The notes: generated by a model not told the origin, from the sequence alone. Positions 12,112 through 24,943 are shown, numbered from the stretch's first letter. The stretch: 64,000 bases of DNA from Paraspadella gotoi (GCA_051294375.1 CM119266.1:20562780-20626779); one strand, 5' to 3'. Translations and numbers: made by a program.

Positions 12112-12749
12112 NNNNNNNNNNNNNNNNNNNNNNNNNNNNNNNNNNNNNNNNNNNNNNNNNNNNNNNNNNNNNNNNNNNNNNNNNNNNNNNNNNNNNNNNN
12201 NNNNNNNNNNNNNNNNNNNNNNNNNNNNNNNNNNNNNNNNNNNNNNNNNNNNNNNNNNNNNNNNNNNNNNNNNNNNNNNNNNNNNNNNNNNNNNNNNNNN
12301 NNNNNNNNNNNNNNNNNNNNNNNNNNNNNNNNNNNNNNNNNNNNNNNNNNNNNNNNNNNNNNNNNNNNNNNNNNNNNNNNNNNNNNNNNNNNNNNNNNNN
12401 NNNNNNNNNNNNNNNNNNNNNNNNNNNNNNNNNNNNNNNNNNNNNNNNNNNNNNNNNNNNNNNNNNNNNNNNNNNNNNNNNNNNNNNNNNNNNNNNNNNN
12501 NNNNNNNNNNNNNNNNNNNNNNNNNNNNNNNNNNNNNNNNNNNNNNNNNNNNNNNNNNNNNNNNNNNNNNNNNNNNNNNNNNNNNNNNNNNNNNNNNNNN
12601 NNNNNNNNNNNNNNNNNNNNNNNNNNNNNNNNNNNNNNNNNNNNNNNNNNNNNNNNNNNNNNNNNNNNNNNNNNNNNNNNNNNNNNNNNNNNNNNNNNNN
12701 NNNNNNNNNNNNNNNNNNNNNNNNNNNNNNNNNNNNNNNNNNNNNNNNN
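12112..12749. other. Assembly gap (638 N)
   Basis: Run of N. Long frames crossing it are artefacts of N translation. Confidence 1.
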
Positions 12750-13072
12750 GGGAAAATTGAAAAATTGAAAATTGCAGTGGGATAAACAACAGCGTAAATG
12801 GAAAAAGAGCCTCGAAAAGTAGAGAGAAGGAGAGAATGAGAGGGAAGGGGTGGACAGAGAAAAAGCGAAATGGAAAATGAGAAGAAAAAAAATCCATTTT
12901 CCTCGAGAAATATATTTTGTTGTTATTTTTCATTTTAATTTCGTGGAAAAAATATCACTAAGAGAATTTACGATCTAAACTCGGAAAATTTACGGGAAAT
13001 GAAAGGAGGAGAAACAAGAAATACGAATCAAAAACAAAATTAATGACGAGAAATTACTATATCTTAATGAAA
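12750..13072. other. A-rich spacer
   Basis: Purine-rich with short AAATTG repeats at 12752-12775. No gene seen. Confidence 0.5.
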
Positions 13073-13330
13073 ACGGAACAACCAATATAACGATTATCCA
13101 TTCATTTAATAAATAAGCTATCTTGCCCCGTACTTTGGACAGGCAAGGGTGACAAGATACAAGAAGACAAGATGACAAGATCCGAGATACAAGGTTACAA
13201 GATAATGACAAAGCGGGTTAAACTCAAAGCAAGCTTTCATTCAAGACTCTCTCATTGTATCGTTTATCCTCTCCCATAGTACGTGGCTTCCCTATTAACA
13301 AAGTAGCATAATATTTCAATAACGATTCTA
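13073..13330 (+). repeat. Dispersed repeat family R1, copy 1
   Basis: The core at 13073-13143 (ACCAAT ... ATCCATTCATTTAATAAATA ... CTTTGGACAGG) matches 51216-51293 and 54430-54505 directly and 26131-26216 in inverse. A diverged tail from 13225 shares the CTCTCTCA and GGCTTCCCTAT words with 51330-51420. Between core and tail is a GACAAGAT-type short repeat (13149-13205) not seen in the other copies. No coding capacity. Confidence 0.7.
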
Positions 13331-14052
13331 CTCACTATGTGTTTAAACCGCTTTGATGAAGCATAGACATTAGACAATTTTTTTTTCTGTCAGAATATGA
13401 AATGTTTATAAAGATGCGTCGTCGTAAAAGACATCGTTTCTGTTTCTCCAATTTGTTTCGTTTATCGATGGCGAAAGATGATATGATAGACGTTTGTGGT
13501 TCAAGATTTGTAGTCAAGGGAAAAGTTTGGAAGCCACATTCCTTTGTTCTTTTTGTCTCTTCGTGAGTCGAGGATCAATACTTTTAATAAGTCTCGTTTG
13601 TATCATATCAAAGTTACTTGAAAGTTTACTATATATTTAAAAAAGTTTTTAAATATAGTTATAATTTCTTTTCTTTTTTAACTTGGTACAATATATTTTG
13701 AGATTGTACATTGTATATTGTATTATATTTTACTTTAAGCATATTTGTGAATATTGTAGGGAATGAGGGAGGTTAGTGTTGTTTTCTGGATATAGAGGGA
13801 TCATCTGTATGATGTTTCCAATGAGATATACATCATTCTTGTTAGAAGTCATTTATTGAAAATCAAAATTCAAATTATTCTCACTGCATCGTTTAATAAA
13901 ATGAACACTTTTTACGATGTCATCAACGAGAAGAGCTAATGCACAAACACAACATCTAGAATCTTTCTTTTTCCATTACTTTTTTTTTTTTTTGTCCTTT
14001 TTCTTTCTCCCCTTAAAAATTCTTTCTTTTACACTTTTCTATTTTTTTTTTT
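13331..14052. other. AT-rich spacer with one imperfect palindrome
   Basis: An inverted repeat at about 13628-13660 (ACTATATATTTAAAAA with its complement) could form a small cruciform. Otherwise no features. Confidence 0.5.
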
Positions 14053-14137
14053 TCTCTCTCTCTTTTCTCTCATCTCATGCTCTCTCTCTCTCTCTCTCTC
14101 TTCTCTCACTCTCCTCTCTCTCTCTCTCTCTCTTTTC
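14053..14137. repeat. (CT)n microsatellite
   Basis: Two CT blocks with short breaks. Confidence 0.95.
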
Positions 14138-14227
14138 TCGTTTGGGTCTTCTGAGGATTTCTCCTCCATCCATTGATTTTAGTTAAATTTTTTATTCCTC
14201 CCATTCTCCTCCTCTCCTCCTCCCTCT

Positions 14228-14263
14228 TTCTTCTTCTTCTTCTTCTTCTTCTTCTTCTTCTTC
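14228..14263. repeat. (TTC)n microsatellite running into a gap
   Basis: Twelve TTC units end at the gap 14264, which probably contains more of the array. Confidence 0.95.
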
Positions 14264-14565
14264 NNNNNNNNNNNNNNNNNNNNNNNNNNNNNNNNNNNNN
14301 NNNNNNNNNNNNNNNNNNNNNNNNNNNNNNNNNNNNNNNNNNNNNNNNNNNNNNNNNNNNNNNNNNNNNNNNNNNNNNNNNNNNNNNNNNNNNNNNNNNN
14401 NNNNNNNNNNNNNNNNNNNNNNNNNNNNNNNNNNNNNNNNNNNNNNNNNNNNNNNNNNNNNNNNNNNNNNNNNNNNNNNNNNNNNNNNNNNNNNNNNNNN
14501 NNNNNNNNNNNNNNNNNNNNNNNNNNNNNNNNNNNNNNNNNNNNNNNNNNNNNNNNNNNNNNNNN
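14264..14565. other. Assembly gap (302 N)
   Basis: Gap next to a TTC array. Confidence 1.
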
Positions 14566-15864
14566 ACCATCTCCTCCCGATCTTTCCTTCAATTCTCTCT
14601 CTTTCCTCTTAAACGTCAGACTTTGTCTCGCATCATCTTTCTTACTTCCATCGAATCTGCGTCTTTTTTTTTCTCTCGATCTTCAACCGAACAAAGCGAG
14701 CAGTGTCAACGCAATGCAACGCTTTTCAACCCATTGCAACGCATTACAACGCTCCGTCCCAAAGTCTTATTGCAAAGCCTCGATAAAACGCTACATTGCA
14801 TTCGATGCTACATTCTACATCACAACGCCAATTTTAAAGGCCGCTTTCCAATGCCATACATCGTTAAACAAACTTGAAACGTAACTTTACAAAACAACTT
14901 TTGTTAGTCGAAATTTATTCGAGTCTTTCCACACTTTTGTCCAATTGTTAATCCCCTTGACCTTTTTTTCGCGCATCTTTGGCCAAATTTGATCAGTTTT
15001 TGACCCAGGGCGACCTCTTGGCTACTTATCCACCAATCACCACTGCCCGATTTACGCTTCCATTGACCTCATTCGTCTGTCCTCGTCTTCAAATCGATCT
15101 TTCCATATCTCTTCTTTACTTCTTTTCCTTTTAAATATCTAATTAGTAATTTGAAATTATTTCAGTTTCTTCTTCTTGGCATTACGTTTTACTTTATACA
15201 TATATTCAATATTTACCTTAATCCTACTAATATTTTCCACTCCTATGCCCTCTTTTCTCCACCCTCGTTCTCGAATGACCTCTTCCTCCCCCCCCCCGAC
15301 CCCTCCTCCTCCTTCCTCCCCTCTCCTTCTCTTTCTCTTTTATCATTCACCAGATTTTCTTCTTGACAGAAAACACGCTTCCAGTTTTTCCTCTTTCTTT
15401 ATTTATGTTTTCTATTTTTCCCCCTAAATTGATTGGAGAAGGAAAAAAAAAAAGAAAAAAAAGAAAAATTTAAAAAAGAGAGAAAAAAAAAAGAAAGAAG
15501 AGAAATGAGATTGTTGGCCGACCGGATAAAGTAGAACAGAAAAGAGAAAGAAAAAAAAGGAGAATACGGTTGTGAAGGGATAGAATGTAGATGGAAAGAG
15601 ATAGAAAGTAGACCGGAAAAGATAGAAGAAAGAAGCTTTTTTTTTTGAGAGACGAAGAGATAGAAAGTGAATGTGAAGCGGATTCATCACGGATTTGAGA
15701 GAGTTCTGCTAAAAGCACCGGGGAAAAGAAAAATGTCACCTGCATCGAGAAACTGAAGAATTCAAAGCTTTAAAGGTTCGAAGCTACGAGACAACAGGCG
15801 TTATTGAATCTCCGCCTGTTTTTAGAGCCTTATTTTGGACCCTGGCGAGGATGACGTTCAAAAT
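14566..15864. other. Unique DNA with short internal repeats
   Basis: GCAACGCA-type words repeat irregularly at 14705-14760. From 15425 a strongly purine-biased stretch runs to about 15660. No exon signal seen. Confidence 0.45.
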
Positions 15865-16098
15865 NNNNNNNNNNNNNNNNNNNNNNNNNNNNNNNNNNNN
15901 NNNNNNNNNNNNNNNNNNNNNNNNNNNNNNNNNNNNNNNNNNNNNNNNNNNNNNNNNNNNNNNNNNNNNNNNNNNNNNNNNNNNNNNNNNNNNNNNNNNN
16001 NNNNNNNNNNNNNNNNNNNNNNNNNNNNNNNNNNNNNNNNNNNNNNNNNNNNNNNNNNNNNNNNNNNNNNNNNNNNNNNNNNNNNNNNNNNNNNNNNN
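15865..16098. other. Assembly gap (234 N)
   Basis: Run of N. Confidence 1.
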
Positions 16099-17436
16099 TC
16101 GTGCCTCGGGGAAATCTCAGAAAATGTCCGACGTTCCGATACTTTTACTCCCCCTAAAAAGTCTGATACCCTTGTTCTTTAAAGACTCATTCAAACCGTC
16201 TGACCCTTTAATTTCGTGGCAACCTAGCGAGAAAATTGGCCATCTCCGTACTTTTATTGTACCCCCTCGTAAGCATTTCGACATTCAGATTACGTCATTT
16301 CTAAAATGACTCATTTCGCCGAAATGTTAAACTCTTGGCATCGGTTGTTTACTTCTGATACGTTGAAATGTCTGTCGTTGGATGCATCGATACTTTTTAC
16401 AATCCACTTTAAAATGTTAATTCAGCGACTCGGATTACTCGGGTCTCCAGGCGAATTTGCTCCAAAGGCAGTTTACATTCGAAACTTCCCCAAGAGAAAA
16501 CGATTTTTTTAAGCTTCGTCGTGTATTTTTTTTTAAAGTAGTGAAACAAAACGAAAAAAATTATTTTTTTTTTCTTCGGATCGGTTGGATCCAAATTTTC
16601 AATTAAGCATTCGTTAAATGAAAGATATTTTAAAGGATCGACGAAGCCGTGCGCTTCCTAGAGGAAAAACTCCCTCCCGAATCCAATAAACTTTTTTTTC
16701 GTTCGACTCGATGCCTTTTTGATCGAATCTGCGAGCTCAGATATCTCCTGCTCTGATCATCAATCCACTTGTCTCGGCTCCCTCGGTCCCGGCCCAAAAT
16801 CTTGTCACTAATCACCGTAGTATCATTTTAGATAATATCGAATAGGAAAAAAAAATTGGTCATACCAATACATCTTGTCTATCGATCCGAGCCGCTTAGA
16901 ATAAAACTCCAATTAATCGCTGATTGTATGCGATGTATTGAAGTTGGAATTTGTGTGTGGTGTAGGAAAGTATGTCGTTTAGCCGGAAAGTGTCGATAGA
17001 ATCGAACAGTTTCTTACGGCTAAATTTCGTGTACAAATCCGCATTGTTTAGTCAAAGTTGTTTAAAAATTTTCTCGTTTTTCTTCGCATTCATTAACCGA
17101 ACGTCGACGAATCTTAATTCGCAATATGAAGATCCTCTAGAAAAAAAAAACCCCAAAAAAACAACAAACAAACAAAAACAAAAAAAAAAAACAAAAAAAA
17201 AAAAAAAAAACAATTATGCGCCGAGATAAGAGCCTCTTTCGGATTCGGCGCGATGATTCATTTCCGCGCCATTTGAGACCGAAAAGGTTTCGACTCGGGC
17301 GGACGCGATTCGGACGCGATGCGGACGCGATCAGCAGCGGACCAATCGACGACAGAGAAATGAGACTTTTTAGTCGACGAACGAGAGGATGATGTATCTT
17401 TATTGCGCAATGAGGAAGTCATGTATTCTATTTTAG
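16099..17436. other. Unique DNA, no gene recognised
   Basis: An open frame covers about 16099-16309 after the gap and another 16306-16512, but neither has a recognisable motif or splice structure. A poly-A/AAC tract lies at 17147-17215, then GC-rich DNA with repeated GCGGACGCGA-like words (17300-17335). Confidence 0.4.
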
Positions 17437-17530
17437 GAGAGATGGAGAGAGGAGAGGCAGAGGGAAGAGAGAGAGAGAGAGAGAAGGAGAGAGAGAGAGC
17501 GAGAGAGAGAAAGAGAGAGAAAGAAAGAAG
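17437..17530. repeat. (GA)n microsatellite
   Basis: GA array with interruptions. It is opposite in orientation to the CT array 110 bp downstream. Confidence 0.95.
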
Positions 17531-17640
17531 ACTCGTGGCTTAGATTCTTTACGCGATGCGGAGTGCCTTGATCGGATCCTGGACGTTCGATGAGTCACCG
17601 GAGATCGGGTATCGGCAAGGGGATCATTACCGCGCAACTC

Positions 17641-17808
<168 letters not shown>

Positions 17809-18395
17809 AATAAGAACAACAACAACGACGGAGGTAAGTCCGTTATAGCTGATTCACGTGGAAGGATCGTCAATTCTATCATTGAAGAAAGGGGGGCGGT
17901 GGGGCGGAGTCACGAGGATTCCAGGTTTTTAATTGCGAAGAAAAAGCGATGATGACGACAGAATCGAGTCTTTAATTGCTCGTTCGACTTGGATAATTGT
18001 GTGAGAGAATCGTCGCTAGGCAGGGGAACTTTCAATATTCGCTTACGGTGAAGTTCACGCTGTAAATGGCTCGTGTGAATGTTACAATATAAAAGACCGA
18101 ACACGAAACGTTTCCGCCTGTCGCCGACAGGTGCTGTCATGACAAAACATTTAGCAAATTTGATAGCTTTTTATGAAAATGGCAAAATTACGTAGTTGTT
18201 TCTTTAGCTATATATGTAACCTTATCTTATATATATATTTCTTATATATTATATATTTCTTTTATGCAACGCATTAAACCATCGTTTAAAACGACCGCGT
18301 CATGAACCACTAATACTTAAAGCGCGCATAAATATGTCGTACTAACAAAGAGAGTTATAAAAAAACAAACTGGAATCATTTTATGGGAAGGAATA
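17809..18395. other. Unique DNA, nothing recognised
   Basis: Includes a TATATA-rich stretch at 18205-18262. No gene signal. Confidence 0.5.
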
Positions 18396-18500
18396 ATGGA
18401 AGAAAGAGAGGAGAGAGAGAGGAGGAGAGAGAGAGAGAGAGGAGAGAAGAGAAGGGAGAGAGAGAAGAGAGACGAGAGAGAGAGAGAGAGAAAGAGAGAT
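18396..18500. repeat. (GA)n microsatellite
   Basis: GA array with GGA interruptions. Confidence 0.95.
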
Positions 18501-19773
18501 TGCCTCGAAAATGAGTCATTTTCTTTTTTTTTCTCTAGGAATTCTTGTGAAGGGGAGAAGGATGAAAGGCCGTTTATCTCCGGCGATGAAATTGAAAAAT
18601 GGCCCCAGGAATCGTCTTACCGGAGAGAAGGAAGAGGAAGAGGAAGAGGGGGGAAGGGGGGAGTAGGATAAAGAAGCAGCGGGTAAGGACACGGAAAAAG
18701 ATAAGGATCGTGAGGATAATCTGAAGATCTGAAAATAACCTTGGCCTGCGGACTTTAGACATCATAAGGTTTTTCCATCTTTTTTTGTCATTTAACTTTT
18801 AATTTTAAAAGAAGAATAAGCTTCCTTCAGAAGTTACAATTCTTAAACTATTATATGTATTTAGTATGTATCTTAAATTTTAGGATTGAGGAGTGGGTTT
18901 CAAAATCGCATTTACATTTTGGAGCTTGTTAAGGAGTTCATTTTCAGATGCATTAGCGTTGATTGATTTGATCGGTGAATCTATTGCATTTTCTAAGTGA
19001 ATCTGTTATATGTTTTAACTTAAAATTTAAGATTTAATTCGTTTAGAATTGCGTTCAACTTTAGCCTACTTATCTTGGCAAAAGGAATTGTATTTAACTC
19101 TAATATCTTCTGTTAATAAACATTTTTGACCAGGTTAACTAAAGAGAAAAATTTGTCTCCCATGAAATTGATATCTTGCTTTTTGGAATCAATAATAAAC
19201 GATTTAGTTATTCCTTTTATGGATTCATTCTTATTATTTCAGTCAAAGAAAAGAAAAAGATGGAAAAACAAGGCCCGTATTCCCCCATGACAAATTTCAG
19301 CTGTTAAAAACGTTGCGTCTATTATCCTAACCTGATTTCAGAATCTCTCTTATTTACAGTTCATGTCTGTCACTGTTGAAAAAAAAAACTGATTTACTGC
19401 AGAAACGAATCAAAATCGACTACGCAGGCGCACGACACAAAATAGATAAAAAATTCCCCAAAACCGTCGCAAAACTAAATCCTCAAAGGGCGAAGTGTCG
19501 ATACGGAATTTCCGCCTGTCATATCAGGCGAAGCGAGGCTTTTTTTCTCGTCCGCGTCTTATTCGTATCGCCCGAATTCTCTCTTCGCTCTCTGTCTCAC
19601 CAATATCGTTTTTAAGCTTTTCACAATTCACAAATCGTGACCGTGACTTTTTGTCTCATCGTCTTCGCGCCCTTCACGTCCTCGCAGTACAACTCCCGGC
19701 GAGAGAACGGAAGATCGATTCGTAGATCTTAATTCCAGATTGACAAACCTTCGTTATAATAAGAAGGTATTTA

Positions 19774-19774
<1 letters not shown>
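18501..19774. other. AT-rich unique DNA
   Basis: No gene recognised. A small hairpin with arms CGCCTG/CAGGCG lies near 19512-19530, followed by CpG-containing DNA to 19740. Confidence 0.5.
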
Positions 19775-19812
<38 letters not shown>

Positions 19813-19813
19813 A
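19775..19813. repeat. (CCG)n microsatellite
   Basis: About 13 CCG units. Confidence 0.97.
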
Positions 19814-19962
19814 CGCATCAGAGCCGAGAGCGTAATTCGCGGAGGCTTCGGCGTCGTCGGCGGCGGAAACGGCTGCGGATTCGACCTTAAAGCTTTATCA
19901 TTACGGCGCTAATGCAAACCATTCGATCTGAGGAAATGATTTGTGAAGAAATCGAAACTTGA

Positions 19963-20025
19963 GGGAAGAAAAAGGAAGAAAAAGGAAGAAAAAGGAAGAA
20001 AAAGGAAGAAAAAGGAAGAAAAAGG
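19963..20025. repeat. 10-bp minisatellite (GGAAGAAAAA)n
   Basis: Six nearly perfect head-to-tail copies of GGAAGAAAAA. Confidence 0.95.
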
Positions 20026-20077
20026 GCAGAAGAAAAAGAATAATGATAAAAAAAAACGGATGAATCAACGAATACGC

Positions 20078-20153
20078 GGCTCTCTTTTCAAAAAGCGACC
20101 ATTTCTTAATTCAGAATTTAAGATGAAACTGGGCGTTTTGGGAAAAAAAGGCC
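20078..20153. mobile_element. Miniature inverted-repeat transposon (family T1, compact copy)
   Basis: Left end GGCTCTCTTTTCAAAAAGCG at 20078-20097. The right end at 20122-20153 is its imperfect inverted complement, ending AAAAGGCC. Only about 20 bp separate the arms, so the copy is almost a pure 76-bp palindrome. The flanks GAATACGC (20070-20077) and GAATAGGT (20154-20161) share GAATA-G and may be an imperfect 8-bp target duplication, the length typical of hAT elements. That size is not confirmed at the other copies. Confidence 0.65.
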
Positions 20154-20967
20154 GAATAGGTGTCGATTGAAATCATGAAATGAGACATCGGGTAAAAAAG
20201 ACAATCTAGGATATTTTAATTAACGATAACTTTTTTCTTTTCTTTTCTTTTCCTTTTTTTACGGTTTTTTTCTTATTATTTTCAACGTTTCTTCGTAATT
20301 ATTGACTTTATCATAAACAGTAAACATTAAACGTTAATCATTGTTATTAACGTTTGTGTTTGCGTTTGGTTAAAAGAGAAATATTTTATGTGTACGTAAG
20401 CTTGTCTGTCTGTCACTGAAGTCTGTCTGTCTGTCATTCTTTTCCGCCTTTCTATCTCTCTGCCAATGTTTCGGTCTACATATCTGCCAGTATTTCTGTC
20501 TCTCATTCTATCTTTCTATCTATCTTTTTGTCAGTCTTTCTCGTTGTCTTTTGTCCTTATTCGTGCCCTCTCTTTTTTCAAAGGCCATTTCCTCCTTTCG
20601 CCCTCAATTTCCTTCTCTTTCTTTCATCCTAAATATTCTTCCTTTTTATCTTTCTCAATATTTGGCTATCGACTATTTTTATTCTTCTTGTCACTCTTAG
20701 TATTATTCTTGATAATATCACTATTGATTATAATATTACGATTGATTTCTATTTTCATTATTATCTGAAGCAGGATGCTGCTCCTTTATTTGTCTAAACC
20801 ATCTTCCGTCTCGACTTCTCTTTCCCTCGTCCTCTCTTCTCTCTTTTCCTTCACTTTTCTTTTTCATACTTTTCTTTTCCTCCTCATGACACCTGCTCTT
20901 CCTTCTCTTTCCTTCTCTCTCCTTCTCACTCTGTCTCCTCTCCCATTTCCCGGGTCGGAAAAGACAT
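20154..20967. other. AT- and pyrimidine-rich spacer
   Basis: GTCTGTCTGTC words near 20402-20440, then pyrimidine-rich DNA. The frame at 20466-20768 is Ser/Phe/Leu only and is judged non-coding. Confidence 0.5.
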
Positions 20968-20969
20968 AG

Positions 20970-21000
<31 letters not shown>

Positions 21001-21004
21001 TTCA

Positions 21005-21037
<33 letters not shown>

Positions 21038-21064
21038 CTCTCTTCTCCTCTCTCTCTCTCTCTC
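20968..21064. repeat. (CT)n microsatellite
   Basis: CT array with TT interruptions. Confidence 0.95.
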
Positions 21065-21457
21065 CCCCTCCCTCAAAAGATGGCCGCAACATAATGGGCG
21101 ACCAATAAAAACTACGTCGGACCGTAGGACGTCTTCGTCTTGTGCGATGTGGGCGAGGGAGGTGGTGAACAGTGGTGAGGGAAGGGGTAAATTCGACTCT
21201 GGACCCCCAACTGAGTTCGGGCAACTTTACCCCCCACGACCAAAAACATTCCCCTTTGGAAGAACAACGTTAGAAACTCCAACGCTTTTCAGTATCTCAA
21301 TTGTCGCTCCCCTTTCCCTTTCGCTCCCTAATTGCTCCTATAAAGCTTCTTCCATTCTCTTTTATTGCTCCTTTATCCTGCCTTGCTTATCTATTATCAC
21401 TTTGCTCTCTAGATCTTTCATCTCTCCGTTGATCCTACATCGCTTTACTATCCTTCC
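21065..21457. other. Spacer, nothing recognised
   Basis: Mixed then pyrimidine-rich sequence leading into the 56-bp minisatellite. Confidence 0.5.
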
Positions 21458-21617
21458 TTTTTTGCTCCTTTAACTTTCCCCTATCCATCGCTCCTTCATT
21501 TCTCTATCCAACCTTTTTTGCTCTTTCAACTTTCCCCAATCCATCGCTCTTTCATTTCTCTATCCTTCCTTTTTTGCTCCTCTAACTTTTTCCTATCTTT
21601 CCCTCCATTGCTCCACC
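21458..21617. repeat. 56-bp minisatellite, about 2.8 copies
   Basis: Three head-to-tail units each starting TTTTTTGCTC and containing AACTTT, CCATCGCTC and TTTCTCTATCC words. The third is truncated and diverged. Confidence 0.85.
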
Positions 21618-21676
21618 GACGCCGCATTTACCAAACGATCTCGCGACGTTAACCTTCCACTTGATACAACGACTGC

Positions 21677-21837
21677 CACAGTGCTTCATCCACAGTGCTT
21701 CAATCACAGTGCTTCACCCACAGTGCTTCATTCACAGTGCTTCACCCACAGTGCTTCAATCACAGTGCTTCACCCACAGTGCTTCATCCACGGTGCTTCA
21801 ACCACAGTGCTTCATCCACAGTGCTTCAACCACAGTA
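21677..21837. repeat. 14-bp minisatellite, 11 copies plus a partial
   Basis: Unit CACAGTGCTTCANC, with the variable bases alternating among units in a higher-order pattern. Because 14 is not a multiple of 3, three units make a 14-residue peptide period in every frame, which explains the open frames here. Not evidence of a gene. Confidence 0.97.
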
Positions 21838-22109
21838 CTAACCGAAGTGATAACCGCTTTGCAAGCTTCAGCACCAGCATCTTATTTCGCTACACAATAG
21901 ATATGCAATATTCCTGCTTTACTACAGTATAATTATATAATACAGAAAGTTCACATCTTAGAAATCTTTACATCTTAGACTCAAACTTCACCTTTCTCAT
22001 TCTTCTTCTTCAGCTTCATCATTTTCCGAAAATATTTTCCAAAAAAATATTTTTTTTTCAGCGTAAAAAAACAAGCCTCAGGTTGACTGTTATATTCATC
22101 TTTAAGATC

Positions 22110-22512
22110 ATTTTCAACGGAATCATCATCATCATTATCATCATCATAACCTTCTTCAGTGTCATCATTATCATTCATCATTATCGTCATCCATTAGATC
22201 TCATATTTATCATCATAACGATCGAGTATCATGACGATACTGGAGAAACGGTATGATAGATGTATGACGATTGACAAATCGATGACCAATGTAATCCGGT
22301 ATCAGTATTATCATCGTCATCATGTCTCAAATCATCTTATCACGATTACCCTCCAAATCTGTCATAACGAACAACATTAGCAGTATTATAATAATCGATT
22401 AGATAATCAATCAATCAATCATCATCATCATCTCATATCCATCATCATCATCACTCCCATCATCATCATCATCTCATCATCATCATCATCAGTCATCATC
22501 ATCTATCATCTC
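22110..22512. repeat. Scattered (CAT/ATC)n tracts
   Basis: ATC/CAT triplets in several blocks (22116-22200, 22309-22325, 22418-22512) separated by ordinary sequence. Confidence 0.85.
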
Positions 22513-22887
22513 ATAATCCCGATATCGATCGTTCTCTCCGTGATCATCTTCATCTCGCTCATCATTCTCTCCTTCCCCCCTCTCTCTCTCTCTCTCCTCC
22601 CGCCCCCCCTTTTTCCTTTAAAAAGTTCTTTTAAAAATGTTCTCTCGCGGATCTCGGCGCCATCTTTCGATTCCAAGATGGGACAGTTCCTCCACCCTCC
22701 TTTTCCCCTCCCACCATCTTCTTTGGCCCCCGCCCCCGCTCGAACACTTTGCGTAATCCTTCGGAAAAAAAATGCTGGTTTATATAGACCTCTGGTAAAA
22801 ACTTCGCAGCAGTTAAGATAATATCCTTGGGACGAAGTGACGTTTTACGTTACTCCGAACAGACATAAGGCCCGCTGAGTGTGAGGG

Positions 22888-22889
<2 letters not shown>
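22513..22889. other. Spacer, nothing recognised
   Basis: Short CT block at 22576-22597 and C-rich words to 22740. No gene signal. Confidence 0.5.
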
Positions 22890-22920
<31 letters not shown>

Positions 22921-22983
22921 CAGAGAGAGAGAGAGAAAGAGAGAGAGAGGGAGAGAGAGGAGATGAAAGAGAGAGAGAGAGAT
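22890..22983. repeat. (GA)n microsatellite
   Basis: GA array with interruptions. Confidence 0.95.
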
Positions 22984-23170
22984 AAAAAATAAAAAAAAAG
23001 AAAGCAAAAGAGAGGCCTTTATAGTCCTTTCCTTTCGATATATAAGTTTTTTTTTCTTTTCTTTTTTTAAATTCGCGAGAGAAAAGGTTAAAGAAAAGAC
23101 GTAAAATGACCTCGAAAAAAAAAGGGGAAAAGACGAAATGGGAGGAAATCGAAGGAAATGGGAGGAACGG

Positions 23171-23208
23171 TTGTTGTTGTTGTTGTTGTTGTTGTCGTCG
23201 TTGTTGTG
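23171..23208. repeat. (TTG)n microsatellite
   Basis: Eight clean TTG units followed by GTC/TTG variants. Confidence 0.95.
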
Positions 23209-23339
23209 GTGGGTTTTGCCAATTCGGGCGTCCAGCGTATCCGCCCGGTTGTTGTTGCGCCCTTGGATGGATATGGGGCTGACCCGACTTTATCGCCGCG
23301 CCAAGTCTCTACTTTTTTCTCACGGGGTCGCGGGTTGTG

Positions 23340-23635
23340 AGAGTGAGAGGGTGAGGGGAGGATGTGATCCGTGTGGTGAAGAGGGGTGAGGGGGGAAAAG
23401 GTGGAGAGAGAGGTGGAAAGGAAATAAAGGGGGAGATGAGACAGATAGAGAGGGAGAGGGAGAAAAAGACATTAAGGGGAAGAAAGTAGAGAGGAATGGA
23501 GAGAGAGGAAAGATGATAAAGATAGAGAGGGAGGAGAGAAAGATAAGAAGAAATGTAGAGGGTGTGGGGAAAGAAAAAGAGAGAGAGAGAGGTAAGTTGA
23601 AAAAAGTAGATAGAAACATGAAGAAAAGATGAGCC
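23340..23635. repeat. Purine-rich GA/GGA tract
   Basis: About 300 bp of almost only purines on the plus strand, without a clean unit. Confidence 0.85.
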
Positions 23636-23642
23636 GCATGAG

Positions 23643-24482
<840 letters not shown>

Positions 24483-24618
24483 AAGGAATTCCACAGAATT
24501 AGCTAAAGAAATTTCACATAATTATTTTTAAAAATTTCGCATGATTATTTAAAAAAATTATCCAGAATTATTTAAAGAAATTCCCAAGAATTATTTAAAA
24601 AGATTTTCCAGAATTGCT
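24483..24618 (+). repeat. About 23-bp degenerate minisatellite
   Basis: Six diverged units around the word AAAGAAATTCCCAGAATTAT (starts near 24483, 24504, 24530, 24551, 24575 and 24597). Confidence 0.8.
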
Positions 24619-24838
24619 ATTCCGATGGTGTAAAGTAGACGGAGTCAGCCGCTCAACGGCGTCTTTAAAACCGGGCGAAAATTAAAACGGTTAAAGAAAA
24701 CGAAAAAAATAACGTGATATTATGAGGGAAAAAAATTGTAAAACAAAAAGAAATGGAATTGAGAAAAAATATAAAAGTAATAATGAAAAATATGTTTGAA
24801 AAAAATGAAAGGGAAAAAATAATGAAAAGATCGGAAGG

Positions 24839-24900
24839 GAGAGAGGGAGAGAGAAAAACAGAGAGAGAGAAGAAGAGGAAGAGAGAGAGAGAGAGACAGG
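24839..24900. repeat. (GA)n microsatellite, impure
   Basis: GA/AAG/GGGA words. Confidence 0.85.
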
Positions 24901-24943
24901 GTGGGGAAATGGTTGTTGAGAATGAAAATAAAACATTCTATTT

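Noticed and set aside
11804-12760. 318-residue plus-strand frame
   Set aside because: About two thirds of it is N; only the first 100 residues are real and show no motif.
16099-16512. Possible tandem repeat of 110-140 bp around CGATACTTTTA words
   Set aside because: Only short words match and the spacing is irregular (about 110 then 142 bp); not convincing by eye.
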